Shown: piece by piece, positions 44,278 through 56,228 of the stretch | How positions within the stretch are numbered: position 1 is the stretch's first letter | Layout: each line of letters starts with the position of its first letter | Source: Morella rubra | Lineage: Eukaryota; Streptophyta; Magnoliopsida; Fagales; Myricaceae | DNA length: 64,000 nucleotides | Direction of reading: 5' to 3' | NCBI GenBank assembly: GCA_003952965.2 | Contig: RXIC02000187.1 | Coordinates: 1 to 64,000, forward strand | The notes under the pieces: generated by a model | Told to the model about the DNA's origin: nothing | The model's database searches: none | The model's input: the letters and a program-made list of their open reading frames with translations, nothing else | Translations under genes and position numbers: made by a program

Positions 44278-44308
44278 GTTTTTGTTTTTTTTCCCCAAAA
44301 AAACAAGT

Positions 44309-44347
44309 AAACGACGTCGTCCTATTGAAAATGGGACGACGTCGTTT
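44309..44347. repeat. 14-bp perfect hairpin containing ACGACGTCGT palindromes
   Basis: AAACGACGTCGTCC and its exact reverse complement are separated by 11 bases. Each arm is itself palindromic (ACGACGTCGT), so cruciform or arm-internal folding are both possible. The ACGT core resembles plant bZIP sites, but no such role is shown. Confidence 0.88.
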
Positions 44348-44639
44348 TAAGTAAAGGGGAAAAAAATAAAAAAAGGCATCGGAACTGGATTTTTTGCCGA
44401 ACCGGTGGAAAAGTCCGCTTCCGTTAGTGGCCTAAAATGACCTCCGGTTCCAGTTCCTGGAAGAGACGGATCTTCTCTGACCGAAACCGGTGACGAAAAC
44501 GGAACCAGACCTCCGCCAGTAGCTGGACCGGACTTACAGGCCTAGCTATAGACCATTCCACCCCAGCGCACAACGTGGACCGCAACCCATGTGTTCTAGA
44601 ATACGTGGATCATGAATGCTCCACTACAAAAAAGCAGGT

Positions 44640-45010
44640 CTATAAAAGCGGTCTTTTTAGCGGCAGTCGATAAAACCGCCGCTATATATCCCATATCTCG
44701 GTGTTTTACTTAAAACGCGACTAAAAAGACGCCTATAGCAGCGGTCTTTTTTAGAGGTGGTCACAAATAGCCGCTATAACACCCCATATAGCAGCGATCC
44801 CTGTAGCGGTGGGCAACGACCGCCGCTATATACCACCTATAGCAGCGGTCAATGTAGCAGCGGTTACTAACCCCGGCTATAGACCGCCTGTAGAGGCGGT
44901 GTTGTCAAAACCGTGGCTATAGGGCCAATCTATAGCGGCGGTCACTGACCGCCGCTATAGAATGTATACTTACAACGGTGGTCATACTGACCGTCGCTGT
45001 ATCTTGTACT
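44640..45010. repeat. Left subterminal repeat array of the CACTA element
   Basis: More than ten diverged copies, in both orientations, of a motif near AGCGGCGGTC and its complement GACCGCCGCTATA. The same motif recurs at the right end. Confidence 0.88.
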
Positions 45011-45370
45011 TACAGTGAAACGCGCGTTTCATTGAAATCCCCTCCCCCCTTTGAATTTCGCGAATTTCAGCTCCCCCCCATTCGAACTTCACGAAAATCA
45101 CTCCTATTCTCCCCCTTTACAAAAACAAAACCTAACCCTAAGCTACCACTTGTCGTCACCGTCGCCGCTGCCAGTCCCCCTCAAGCTGCCACCACTTGCC
45201 GGTGTAAGAAAATCACTCCCATTCTCCCCCTTCGCAAAAACAAAACCAAACCCTAAGCTGCCACTTGCCGTCGCCGTCGCCAGTCCCCCCCAAGCTGCCA
45301 CCGCTCGCCGTCGCCTTGCGCCATGCAGAGGTAGAGCTGCTCTGAATCCTTTGCACCGAAGCATCTCTCT

Positions 45371-45372
<2 letters not shown>

Positions 45373-45408
<36 letters not shown>
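45373..45408. repeat. (CT)n microsatellite
   Basis: An almost uninterrupted CT tract in the presumed 5' leader of the CACTA transcription unit, just downstream of a CCGTCGCC-rich, Pro/Ala/Ser-coding stretch. Confidence 0.85.
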
Positions 45409-45409
<1 letters not shown>

Positions 45410-45411
<2 letters not shown>

Positions 45412-47340
45412 TCTCATAAGTCATATGTTATCTTCCTGCAGAGTTTGCAAATTGCAAGTGCTTTGGCTTTGGCTTTGGCTTGCTTGTGAATCTGTGATTG
45501 TCGATTGGTAGATCGGGGGTTTGTGAAATATGACAACTCTAGCTTGACACGTACACTCGGTAATATCTTCTTTGACATCTTTTTCTCCTTTTGTGGATTA
45601 TGAATTTATGATGCATCATGCAAGCATATGAAGAAGCTGAAGTACCTCATGTTATGATGCTCTCGATTTGGTAATTATAATGCCTGGCTCAAAGAGAATT
45701 AGTATTGGTCAGTCAACAATCCCTAGTATTTGATCTTAAATTTTATTATATTTATTTAACCTATGCAATTACTTAAAGTAACAGTATCATAGGACAATAA
45801 AAATGATCATTTCAGTTGTTTTGGTGCTCGTTTGTTTTGGTTGTTATTTCGGTTATTTTAATATTTTTATTTGTTGGAGATATGGACTTGGTTTCTGCAT
45901 TATTATCTAGAAAACTGTCATTTAAGTGATCAAGCTTTATCTCATAAGTTTTGTTGTATTTGCTTATAGTTGGACAGCAAATCAGAAATAATTTGGAGTT
46001 TTGGTTTTGCATTACTGTTCAGGTCAGTGACTCAGACTCAATGTATATTTTAGTATTTTATAAAATATGAATGAAATTAATTATATGGAGATTGGAGGTC
46101 AGGGCTTATGAATTGGATTATTGGGTTCTGTTGTGTTGGAGATTGATTTTGTTGGAGATTAGAGATTGGTTTTGTTGGAGTGTTGGCTTATGAATTGGTT
46201 GTTGACTTGTTGTATTATACTATTATATGAATTAGAATGTATGAATTTGAAAATATATGAATTGATATGAATTTGTTGCTGAAAATATATGAATTGAAAA
46301 AAATAGTAATGAATTGAATTGGTTGCTGAAAAAAATGCTGAAAAATATGAATTGGAATGTATGAATTTATTGCTGAAAATATATGAATTGGTTGTTGTAT
46401 TATATTATTATATGAATTAGAATGCCAGTGTGTTTATAGTTGCTAAAAAATGTATAGTTTGTTTATTTGATTTGATTGATTATAGACTATAGTTGCTATA
46501 TATTTGGTTGCTAAATTGGGTTGTATAATTTAACAGATATAATTTGTAGAGACTAGAAAGTGATTTAGTGTTAATTTTGTTTTTATTTTTTATGTTTTGT
46601 TATTTCTGTTAAGTAGTGTTTTTTTTTTTTATTTTTTATGTTTTGTTATTTCTGTTAAGTTGTATGTTAATGTTTGATTCGATTAACATGTGATCTATAG
46701 TTACTTAGTAGTTATTAATTATATACGTATATAGTATATTCGAATGGGGTAATTTAGTTCTATATACTTATATCTGAATGAATTTTTTTAGGGAATAAGG
46801 CTACAATTTATAATTTTTAGCAATCTGCAAAAAACCAGAGCAATTATATGCAATTTTAGTCTTTTACCGTATATGGATAATGAAATGGGTCAAAACTAAA
46901 TAAGGATTAAATATTATATGTTATAGGCATTTGCACAAAAAAAAAAAGAAGCCCATTATAGTTTTACAGGGCTTAAAACGTAGTAACAGAGCTTAAAATG
47001 ACCTTTATTAAAAATCATCTTTCAATGGTCTTTAATTCATGTCCAAAAGTTGTGTGATTGTAGAACTAAAGCTTGTAACTAGGTTCCCTTACTTTATTGA
47101 TGTCCAAAAGCCCATTTTTATTATTTTTTTTGGACCAGGTATCTTTATTAAAAATCTATTTTTCAATTTTCTTTGACAGTTGAACTCAATAATCTCAACT
47201 ACAATGGTTTTCTCACTGTGATTGAAGGATACTAGGTGACTTGCCGATAACATATTACTCTTTCACAGGTCAGTGGTATTTTGAATCTCTTCATCAATTA
47301 CTATTGTTTGTTCTTTTTTCCTTTTTTTTGGAGATTGGAG
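45410..47340. other. Non-coding AT-rich interior of the CACTA element
   Basis: Mostly AT-rich DNA with short repeats such as TTGCTGAAAATATATGAATTG between about 46250 and 46440. No exon could be supported. Confidence 0.5.
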
Positions 47341-47360
47341 TTTGTGGATTTTATTGGAAG

Positions 47361-47565
47361 GCGGAGGGCAGAGCTAACTATTATTGGAGATGTTGGTGTT
47401 TGTGGGTTTTGTTGGAAGGCGGAGGGTAGGGCTAACTATTATTTGTTGTTGGTTCTGTGGAGTTTATTGGAGATGTTGGTGTTTGTGGGTTTTGTTGGAA
47501 GGCGGAGGGTAGGGCTAACTATTATTTGTTGTTGGTTCTGTGGAGTTTATTGGAGATTGGAGGGG
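47361..47565. repeat. About 82-bp tandem repeat inside the CACTA element
   Basis: Two and a half copies of a unit starting GGCGGAGGG and containing CTAACTATTATT, then TGGAGATGTTGGTGTTTGTG and a TTTTGTTGGAA end. The first copy is shortened internally. The repeats are nearly identical, implying recent expansion. Confidence 0.8.
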
Positions 47566-47918
47566 TAATTGTTATATGATGTTCGTTATGTGTTTTTGTT
47601 GGAGATTGGAGGACAAAGTTTGTGTTATTCAATATTTAATGTTTGTTTGTTTATCTATGTTTTAACTTTTGAGATCACTTCCTGGTGGATACCTCTACAC
47701 TGACGTTGGAGGTCTAACTGAGGTGAAACGAAGCCAGTCCTCTTTACGAAGGGATCTCTAAGTTTAATAATGTTGTATGCTGTTTAATTAAAATTTTGTT
47801 GGTATTTATGTGTATTTTAATTTATGTTAGTTTATAGAAAATCTTGATAAAATGTGATGAACATTAAAATGATGCATAATCTTTTTTGTTGCATTTCATA
47901 TAGTTATTACTGTCGCTC

Positions 47919-49616
47919 ATGGACAAGAGTTGGATGAAAAAGAAACGCGGGACAAGAGAATATGTGTTGGGAGTCAATGAGTTTCTAGGTTTTGCATCTA
48001 AGAGTATGGGTAGTGATGAGAGAATTTGTTGCCCTTGTGTAAAGTGCGTCAATTACAAGAGGTATAACATCAGTACGGTACATGATCATTTGGTCCAATA
48101 TGGGATGTCTCCGGTTACAATTATTGGTTTGCGCATGGTGAATTGCGAGATAGGGCAGCATCTAGTCATCCCTCTATTTCTGTTGCAGATAATCAAATGT
48201 GTGAACCATCATCTGGGCTGCATGAACTATTACACGATATATTTCCATTAGTACCGGAAACACAATCCCATAATGTACGAGAACAAAGAGATCCACTTCC
48301 TACTGAAAATACTGCAAAGTTTTATGACATGCTTAAAGATGCAGACGATCCTTTGTATGAAGGGTGCACAAAATTTAGTAAGTTAACTGCTGTTGTACCA
48401 TTTGAAGTGCATGGGAGGTTGGAGTAATACCTCTTTTACGTGGTTACTCCAAACACTGGGTGATATGCTCCCTGCGGGTGCTAAATTGCCGAAGGACACT
48501 TATGAAGCTAAAAAATACATGAAAGGGTTAGGACTTGGATATGAAAAGATTCCTGTTTGTCCAAACGGTTGTATGTTGTTTTGGAATGAGAATGAGAAGT
48601 TTGAAGTTTGTTCAAAGTGTGGAGCATCAAAATGGAAGGGCAATGGGGAGGGAAATATTTTGTCACAGAATGAAGGTGGATCATCCAAGAGATCCAAGAA
48701 AAAACCGCGAAAGTTTTGCGGTGGTTTCCTTTAAAGCAGCGCTTGCAGAGATTATTCATGTCCTCAAAAACTGCTTCTCATATGAAATGGCATCACGATG
48801 GACGTGTAAATGATGGGTTGTTAAGGCATCCGGCCGATGGTCAAGCTTGGAAGGCATTTGATGCACAGTATGCTGATTTTGCTTCTGATCCTCGTAATGT
48901 TAGGCTTGGGTTAGCAGCGGATGGGTTTAATCCTTTTGGGAACATGAGCACTAGTCATAGCACATGGCCAGTGATATTAGTACCATATAACTTGCCTCCT
49001 TGGATGTGCATGAAACGTTCATTTTTAATGTTGTCATTACTTATTCCTGGACCGAAATCTCCTTCTTTCAAGATAGATGTATATCTAGAGCCATTGATAT
49101 TGAGTTAAAAGAGTTGTGGGATGTTGGATTAGATACTTATGACATTGCTTTGAAAGATATGTTTAAGATGCATGCGGCATTGATGTGGACAATTAACGAT
49201 TTTCCTACATATGGTGACCTCTATGGATGGAGTACAAAGGGACGTCTTGCATGTCCATGTTGTATGTATCAGACTTGGTCACGGTGGTTGGATAATGGTA
49301 GAAAATTTTGCTACATGGGGCATAGACGGTTCTTACCATTAAATCATAGGTGGAGAAGAGATCAAAGATCATTTGACGGTACTTATGAAATGACTCCACC
49401 ACCAATTTTATGACCGGTGATGACATTTTCAGGGAATTACAGGGCAATTTACATTTTGAGTCAAATGTATGGAAGAAGCAAAGTATTTTCTTCACATTGC
49501 CTTATTGGAAGGATAATATGTTACGCCATAATCTAGATGTGATGCATATAGAGAAAAACATAGTGGACATATCTTTCGTTCGTCTTGATATGAAAACATG
49601 TATGCAGGCTCATTGA
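47919..49616 (+). pseudogene. CACTA TNP2-type transposase, frameshifted
   Basis: Starts MDKSWMKKKRGTREYVLGV with a transposase-associated zinc-binding segment (CCPCVKCVN). It continues through LYEGCTKFSKLTAVV and a Cys-rich part (VCPNGCMLFWNENEKFEVCSKCG). Then follow the Transposase_21 core RWFPLKQRLQRLFMSS, HHDGRVNDGLLRHPADGQAW and PRNVRLGLAADGFNPFGNMS, later INDFPTYGDLYGWSTKG, and finally NLDVMHIEKNIVD. Domain order is canonical for the family. The reading frame changes at least five times (near 48140, 48400, 48720, 49000 and 49410), so it is inactive. Confidence 0.88.
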
Positions 49617-49740
49617 TATATCCTTTTTAATTGCGATGAGTTAATTCAAATTTGCACTTAAGTGATGTTAGACTTTTAACTCTTTCATTGAGTATGTTTA
49701 TACTGATGAATGGAATTAATTTTTTAGTTGTATTGTCCAT

Positions 49741-50599
49741 GTGTAGAATGCATAAGGATCGATTGAAGGCAAGAAACCGTAGTAGTCGACCAACAGATTA
49801 TGTCATCGATAAGATGCATAGGGATGAATTTTATGACTGGTTTCGAGACTATGTATGTGTTATGTTTAAAATTTTTTGCATTGGTTGATTACTTTAAAAC
49901 TTACAATTAGTTTTAATCTTGAGTTGTGTTCGAGGAAAATAGGTTCAAAATATAGACCAGACGATGAAGCATCAACTTCCAAATAGAGTTCGATGGCTTG
50001 CTAAAGGTCCAAACCCCGAAGCTAGATCATTTAGCCGATATGTACATAATGGTGTAAAGTTTCGTGCAAAAGACAATGAAATAAGCAGAATAATTCAAAA
50101 TAGTGGAGTATGTGTGACTGTTGAAGGGGGCACCACATATTACGGGCGAATTAGAAGTATCATTGAGTTAAACTATTTTGATGAAGAATGTTTTGTACTA
50201 TTCAAATGTGATTGGGTTGACACAGCTATTGGTAGGGGATATAAAGTTGATGAGTTTGGATTCGAACTTGTTAATTTTTCGCGTTTAGTGTATACTGGAG
50301 TTCGATTAAGCGATGATCCATTCATTTTGGCACCACAAGCATCTCAAGTATACTATGTAGCAGATGAAAGACATCCAAATTGGGAAGTAGTTGTCAAGAC
50401 CAAACCAAGAGATGTATTTGATGCTGGTAATGATGACGACATAGATGACTACTGTGAAAATGAACCTTACAATTTCAACGTTGAGCAAATCCTCGAGAAT
50501 GTACAAGATGATTTGACGTGGTTTAGAAATGAGGTGGAAGAAACAACACTAGATATACCTCAGGAATTTCCTATGGTATGTCAAATATCTCTCTGTTAA
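49741..50599 (+). pseudogene. CACTA transposase C-terminal part with DUF4216 domain
   Basis: A short MHRDEFYDWFRDY segment is followed by an intron-like gap and a 211-residue open stretch (49964-50599) containing GVKFRAKDNE, a TYYGRIRSIIELNYF segment and VLFKCDWVDT. It ends PHPNW-like ERHPNWEVVV. These are hallmarks of the DUF4216 domain that follows TNP2 in plant CACTA proteins. The stretch itself is open, but it is separated from the broken upstream part. Confidence 0.82.
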
Positions 50600-50719
50600 T
50601 TGAGTTTTTTTTTTACATGCTAAAATTTACGATATATCCGTTTTATTGGCGTTGTTTTGTTTAAGGAAATGTTTTGTATTGTTGAATTTTACATTGAAAT
50701 CACTTTTATGCATGTTTAA

Positions 50720-52640
50720 ATATTGTATAGGTACAATGACGAGGAAGAGATTCAGACTATATCTTCTTCATCATAGCCACATGTGCCACCATTGCAAGAA
50801 GCAACGGCATCACAAGAAGCAACGCCGTCACAGCCACCTATCCTTCAGAACAGGCTACGATGCCAAGATCAATCTTTGAACATAACAAATAATTGGTATG
50901 TTCATAACACAATAGAGATAATCTAAGCCATATGTTAGTTTTTTTAACGTGCAGAGATGGCGTTTCACATGCTCCTGGAGTCCGGAAAGTGCGTGGCGGC
51001 ACGCGGATGAAGGACGTTTGGAATCTGAAGGAAGACAAATTGATTCCAGTACAATTCAATGGCAATGGGCAGCCATTGGGTAATGAAGGGGGAATATTTA
51101 ACAAATTCACTGGTTGTGTTGCCCGTGTTGCGAATCAAATCCCCTAGATGCGGCGGATTGGCGTAAAGTCCATTGTCAATAAAAGAGGACTGTTGGAGCC
51201 TCATGACGGTATAATTTTGGTTATTTGTAACAATTGTTATTCAACTGTATAAATTTAATAATTGACGCACTTAACTCTTGGGGTATATTTTGCAGAAACG
51301 GTTTACAATCCCCGAGCCTCCATTAGGGGATATTGTCAAGAGCTGGTTCCTCAAAGATTTAGGAGAGAAATGGAGGAACTACAAGTGTAGTTTAAAGCAG
51401 AAAATTTTTTGATGAGGCCTTTACGCCTCAGTATGTGAAAAATAATGCTCCAACAGACGTTAATTTGGAGCAATTTTGCAAATTAGTCGATTTTTAGTAT
51501 TCTGATGCAGGACGGGTATGACATTATTTATTTGTATTATAGTTTTCATGAATATAACTTATTATTAATTTTAAATGTCTTGATGTTAATGTAGCATCGA
51601 AGTCATGCCAAAAAATAAAATAGATCGCTCCAAACGACGGTCCACACTGCAGGATCAAAGAGCTTCGCACGTTATGCTCACGAATTGGTATGTAGTACTT
51701 CATTAGTTTGTTTAATAGTATAGTACTTATCATTACCATTCTTATTTGTAATTTACAATTTCATCACGAATTCGTGTTTGTGATGTAGGAAAAAGAGAAA
51801 CAAGTTCCAATCATCGAGCGGAGTTATATAAAGCTGTCCATATGCGTTCTGACGGATCTCCAATAAATCCGGACGTAGCAGAGAAAATAGTATGTCACTA
51901 TTACATCAATTTTGATTTGAATGTGCGAATATTAATTCAAAATTTAATTGTATGTTGTATTCTCTCAGAGGCGAATGGAGGAGATTGGACTGAACGATTC
52001 AGGAAGTTCACAAACTTTGAGCCAATTTAGAGTGGATGGCAGCATCGGTTGGTCACCATCTGACCGATATGCACAAGTAATTGGTCCAGAACGACATGGT
52101 CGCATTCGCGGCGTTGGATTAGGACCAACTCCTTCATCTCATCCTGCCAATACCAACGTAAGATCCAGTTAGCCTGCATCCTCTAGTAACGAGAGAGCCG
52201 TATTATGGAAAATAGAGTTCAGACGTTGGAGTATGAAGTAGCATCGCTTAAATCTACATTACAAATGATGGCACAAGCTTGGGTAAAAGTTTTATTTACT
52301 TATCCTCAATATTACTATTGATTCTATTTATGTGTATTTCGTAGTTAATTAATGTTTGTTTAACTGTTGTAGGAGCAACGTCAATACCAAGATGTTCCAA
52401 TAACAATCAGGTTTCACCAGCAATTCATAGATCATCTCATGCAAGTCGGAAAATGAGTGTTGGTAAGATACAAACATAAATAAATACTGCCATTAATTTA
52501 ATTTTAAGTGTGTACTAAGCTCTTTTATCTTTGTTCATGTCATTACTATTTGTTAATTTTCCAATATTGCAATAGCAGACAATGCCGATGATGCAGAAAG
52601 TGCAGGAGCAGATGGTGCTGATGAAGGTGGAGAGGATTAA
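50720..52640 (+). pseudogene. CACTA TNPA-like protein (Transposase_24), decayed
   Basis: Fragments in several frames resemble the second CACTA gene: GGTRMKDVWNLKEDKLIPVQFN, GNEGGIFNKFTGCVARV, RFTIPEPPLGDIVKSWFLKD and a KWRNYKCSLKQKIF segment. A Ser/Gly-rich piece follows (NDSGSSQTLSQFRVDGS), then a coiled-coil-like segment and an acidic Ala/Asp/Gly-rich C terminus (DADESAGADG-like) ending near 52637. Some breaks coincide with GT/AG-like sites and may be introns, but stops inside conserved blocks show decay. Confidence 0.7.
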
Positions 52641-52889
52641 ATTTATAGTTATTTGTAGTTAAATGTCATGACTTGTTAGTTTTTAGACTATTGAGAAAAT
52701 GCCCTTCACTTATTTTTGTTTGATGCAAAACTTGTAAGACATGTTATAATGAAATATATTTTGTTTTATTACACTTTTCTTTGTTTGCATTAATCAATTA
52801 AAATCTATAACAAAATTTGTATTACAAGAAAATATAAAAAAACAAAAAAAAATAAAATTCAAATATAAAAAAGAAAAAGAAAACAACAC

Positions 52890-53220
52890 ACCTTTAGCGG
52901 CGGTCACTGACCGCCATTATATGTAAACCAATGGAAAGGGTTATAACAGCGATCATGTGACCGCGGCTATAATACTATAGCCGCGGTCACATGACCGCTG
53001 TTATAACCTGTAGCGACGGTCAATCGATCGCCGCTATAGAGCTTATTCGGAAAAAACCGCAACCGCGGATGGGCTTATAGCGGCGGTCAGGCCGCCGTTA
53101 TATGACCACAATTATAGAGCGGCGGTCTTCGCCAGCAATCTCTATAACCGCGGCTATAGGGCTATACCGACGATGATATAGCGGCGGTCTCGACCGCCAC
53201 TAAAAAACTGCTGCTACATA
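52890..53220. repeat. Right subterminal repeat array of the CACTA element
   Basis: Dense copies of AGCGGCGGTC and its complement in both orientations, matching the left-end array. They run up to the terminal TTTTTTTTGTAGTG. Confidence 0.88.
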
Positions 53221-53242
53221 GGTGGTTTTTTTTGTAGTGCTC

Positions 53243-55240
53243 CAATGCTGTAGACCACTATACATTTATTTATTTGTCTGCGTGAAACATAGTATGTGCT
53301 TATTTAGTCTGTTTTATTATAATTCATGTGTACAGATTCTTTCAATCTATAAATTTATTTACTTGCCCACTTGAAATCAGATAGACTTTCGTTGGTATCC
53401 ACTGAGGATGATTTTGTTAGTATGAGTTTTTTTATAATATAATTCATCTATTGGCCTTAAAAAATGTGAAGGTTTCAAACATGATAAAAAGAAATTGCTA
53501 ATTGCCGAAATTAAGGAGGAAACACAGGATTCCAACAATATGGAATTTGAGAAAGATAAATACAACAGGTGGATCTAATTGTATGACTTATGCTGAGCTT
53601 CATTAAATGATTTATGATCTATGTGTTGAGTTTCTCTCTCTTCAAATTCTACCATACAATTTTGGTAAGGAATTGCATAAATTCTTAAAGAAAACTACAT
53701 GTTCTTTATTCATTATCCTCACTAGGTTGATCAGCAATCAATGACAGATCAAATGTGTATACCGAGTATACGTATCCAATTAACTAGCTGATTCCAATTT
53801 CCAACAATATGGCTTCTCTTTTCCACCCCAGCACTGAAGCACAATGTGCTTGACTAGCACAATTCCCTATCAAAAAACAAGGGACCATCGTGATAACTCC
53901 CATTATCGTCGGCGTCGCCCAAGGTTTACACATTTATTTATTTACACATTTGGTAATTTGTTCCAGTTGAAATCACATAATCGTTTGCATGCCCTGTGAA
54001 GTGGACGATTCAAGACTCAAAGGAATGTTATGTTGCCGAACCTAGAAGGGAGGTTGAATAGGTTATGATTTTTCTTGAATTCTTTAACCACTTAAAAAAC
54101 TGCACACTCTTCACAAGCACAATCAGTAATTTCAAGAGAACTAAAGCAACAAAATATTGTGCAGAAGTGATAACCCAATATGGACAACAAATTCTCAAGG
54201 TCACAGAACAACACTATATTTCTTTCTTAATCAAGAAAACTAAAGAAAAAAATAATCACAATAACAGCAAGTTAATCTACGTAAACAAAATCACAATGAA
54301 GACACCAAGATTTGGTTACGAAGAGAAAACCCGCTTGAAAGAATTCTTTCAAGAGGTAAAAACTCTCTGGGCCTGAAGGCCAGTTAATTGAATCCATTAA
54401 AATCTTCAAACTCGGTACATAGTGATCAATAAACTGCCCAACTCTCCATTGCTAGTTTACTCTACTGTTACTTAACCTGGAATACAACATCCAGATTTGC
54501 CTCTTGCAGGGAACGAGGAACTCCTCTTTCGTTTGAAGTTGTGATACCAAAAAACTAATTTCCATAGCCAAGCCGATCATTTCCACACTCCATGTGCAAT
54601 CAGCTTCTCTTGGTAGATGTCAACAACCTCTGGAATTTACCTTTTTAAGCACGGTTTGTAATGGTGATCAAAAGAAACAAATCTGAGATAATGAGGGACG
54701 AAATAATCTCTCTGGGTTCAATCTTAGTTCATACACAGCAAACTACATAAACAATAATTGGGACTGTATAACGAAGAAGGTTCAGAAAGCAAATGTTCTC
54801 TCAAGATATGACTATTCAATCGTGTGTCTCTCCGTGAGAATGTGAGAAGAGAATAGTTTTTATTTTCTGGAGGGTCAGGTGGAAAGCTCTCATGAATATT
54901 ATAGTAATCTTGCTTCTTGCGCACTTCTGTTAAAACCGTTGTAACTGTCTTTCAGAAGTTTTTATCAAACTATGAGTGAACTGTTCGAGTTAGTGAACTG
55001 TAAGCATACTTCAATCAAACCTTGACACTTGTCACCAAATGTGTTGAGGCACTGGTCTTTGAGTAGGACTTGACAAATGCAAATCTCATGAATTATTACA
55101 GACTCATCATGAAGTCTTTATGCCAACTAAAAATACATTAACACCCTGTGGCTGTGGATGAATTAAATACATATATCTTAAATATAAATATACACGTAAA
55201 AATTGCATGGGAATGTTTCGAGTTTCGAGTTGTAGTATCA
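53243..55240. other. Intergenic spacer with unclassified repeat remnants
   Basis: About 53875-53990 resembles parts of the 61.25 and 61.87 kb repeats. A motif CCTAGAAGGGAGGTTGAATA near 54040 resembles sequence seen in many plant LTR elements, but no LTR pair is found. An open stretch at 54065-54376 has no recognisable domain. No gene is supported. Confidence 0.4.
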
Positions 55241-55246
55241 ATGTTA

Positions 55247-55577
55247 GGCCGAATGCGGTTCATACATTAGGCTTTAAAGAATAAAAAGATGTCAGGAGGT
55301 ACAATTTGCCTTGAGTAATTGTCTCTGATCCATTTGACACAGGGTATCCAATGCGCTAATCATTGCTTCATCTATATATATGTTATCTCTGTCCGAAGTT
55401 ACCGATAATCTGTCGTGAGGTGCAGGTTTGATGCTTTATTCAAATAAAGATATAAATTTACATCAATGCGGATGCCAGTCCGCTTGTGCTTGCATAGACA
55501 TAGGGGTTGCGGCAAATCACGTACCGAGTAGTTGTAGTATCAATATCTCACTATCAATTTGTTCTGTGTTTCCTGCA
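55247..55577. repeat. Tandem segment duplication, deletion-rich copy
   Basis: Repeats the following segment in the same order (GGCCGAATGCGGTTCA, then TGTCAGGAGGTACAATTTGC, CAATGCGCTAATCATTGC and TTATCTCTGTCCGAAG). It has lost several blocks of about 6-50 bases. The pattern resembles the degraded UGT copy at 37.3-38.4 kb. It is non-coding. Confidence 0.8.
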
Positions 55578-55950
55578 GGCCGAATGCGGTTCACAGGGTA
55601 CATTAGGCTTTAAAGAATAAAAAGATGTCAGGAGGTACAATTTGCCTTGCCTCTTTTGTTAGTAATTGTCTCTGATCCATTTGTTTCAATTAGTTAAAAG
55701 GGAAGAGGAGTTCACAGGGTATAATGGGGATGTAATACCAATGCGCTAATCATTGCTTCATCTATATATATGTTATCTCTGTCCGAAGTTACCGATGGGG
55801 CTGGGGCTAATCTGTCGTGAGGTGCAGGTTCTGTTTTTTTTTTTCTAAGCAAATTTCTCATAAATAAAGATAAATAGGATCATTACATCAAGGCGGATCA
55901 AAATAAAAGTCCGCTTGTAGCGCTGCATAGACATAGGGGTTAAATCAAAA
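55578..55950. repeat. Tandem segment duplication, fuller copy
   Basis: Contains the blocks missing from the preceding copy, such as CTCTTTTGTTA after TTGCC, AATTAGTTAAAAGGGAAGAG, and GGGGCTGGGGCT before AATCTGTCG. No gene is seen. Confidence 0.8.
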
Positions 55951-56041
55951 GGTATCAGACCATACTGTAAAGAGCGCACAACCCATGCAGCCATATATGC
56001 TGTGAGCCATTGAGTTCTAACGTGTTGGAACCAAATGTAAG

Positions 56042-56221
56042 TGTCAATTTTGTAAATGCAAAATAGAGTGTAAGAGAAACGAAGAACTTTGGGGATGAAG
56101 GTTGTGGAATAATTCTGAAAACAAAGAAAAACCGAAACTTCCAGCTCAGCAACTTGCTTTGGCAGATAACATAATTCGCACGCTTCCAGCTCAGCAACGT
56201 GCTATGACAATATTTCTGATA
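56042..56221 (-). repeat. 3' LTR of the copia element
   Basis: 180 bases, TGTCAA at the left boundary. It contains two near-identical 20-base repeats based on CTTCCAGCTCAGCAAC. It is preceded on the minus strand by the polypurine tract at about 56222-56232. Confidence 0.9.
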
Positions 56222-56228
56222 CTCCCCC

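Larger units (their letters stand above)
40409..44544 (-). mobile_element. hAT element, complete ends, 4.14 kb, decayed
   Basis: The 8-bp target duplication GCTATAGA is perfect (40401-40408 and 44545-44552). The left end is TAGGGGTGAATAG and the right end in reverse is TAGGCCTGTAAG, both hAT-like termini. Subterminal DNA is rich in AGCGGAAGCGGA-type repeats on the left. The interior carries a BED zinc finger, the hAT catalytic core and the C-terminal dimerisation domain on the minus strand, all interrupted. A second right-end-like sequence lies at about 43400-43438. Confidence 0.9.
44622..53239 (+). mobile_element. CACTA (En/Spm) element, complete ends, 8.6 kb, decayed
   Basis: The left end is CACTACAAAAAAGCAGG and the right end in reverse is CACTACAAAAAAAACC. 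The 3-bp target duplication CTC is perfect (44619-44621 and 53240-53242). Subterminal regions at both ends (about 44640-45010 and 52890-53220) are packed with direct and inverted copies of ACCGCCGCTATA, the usual binding-site array of CACTA transposases. Inside lie a TNP2-type transposase, a DUF4216 domain and a TNPA-like (Transposase_24) region, all on the plus strand and all with frameshifts. Confidence 0.93.
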
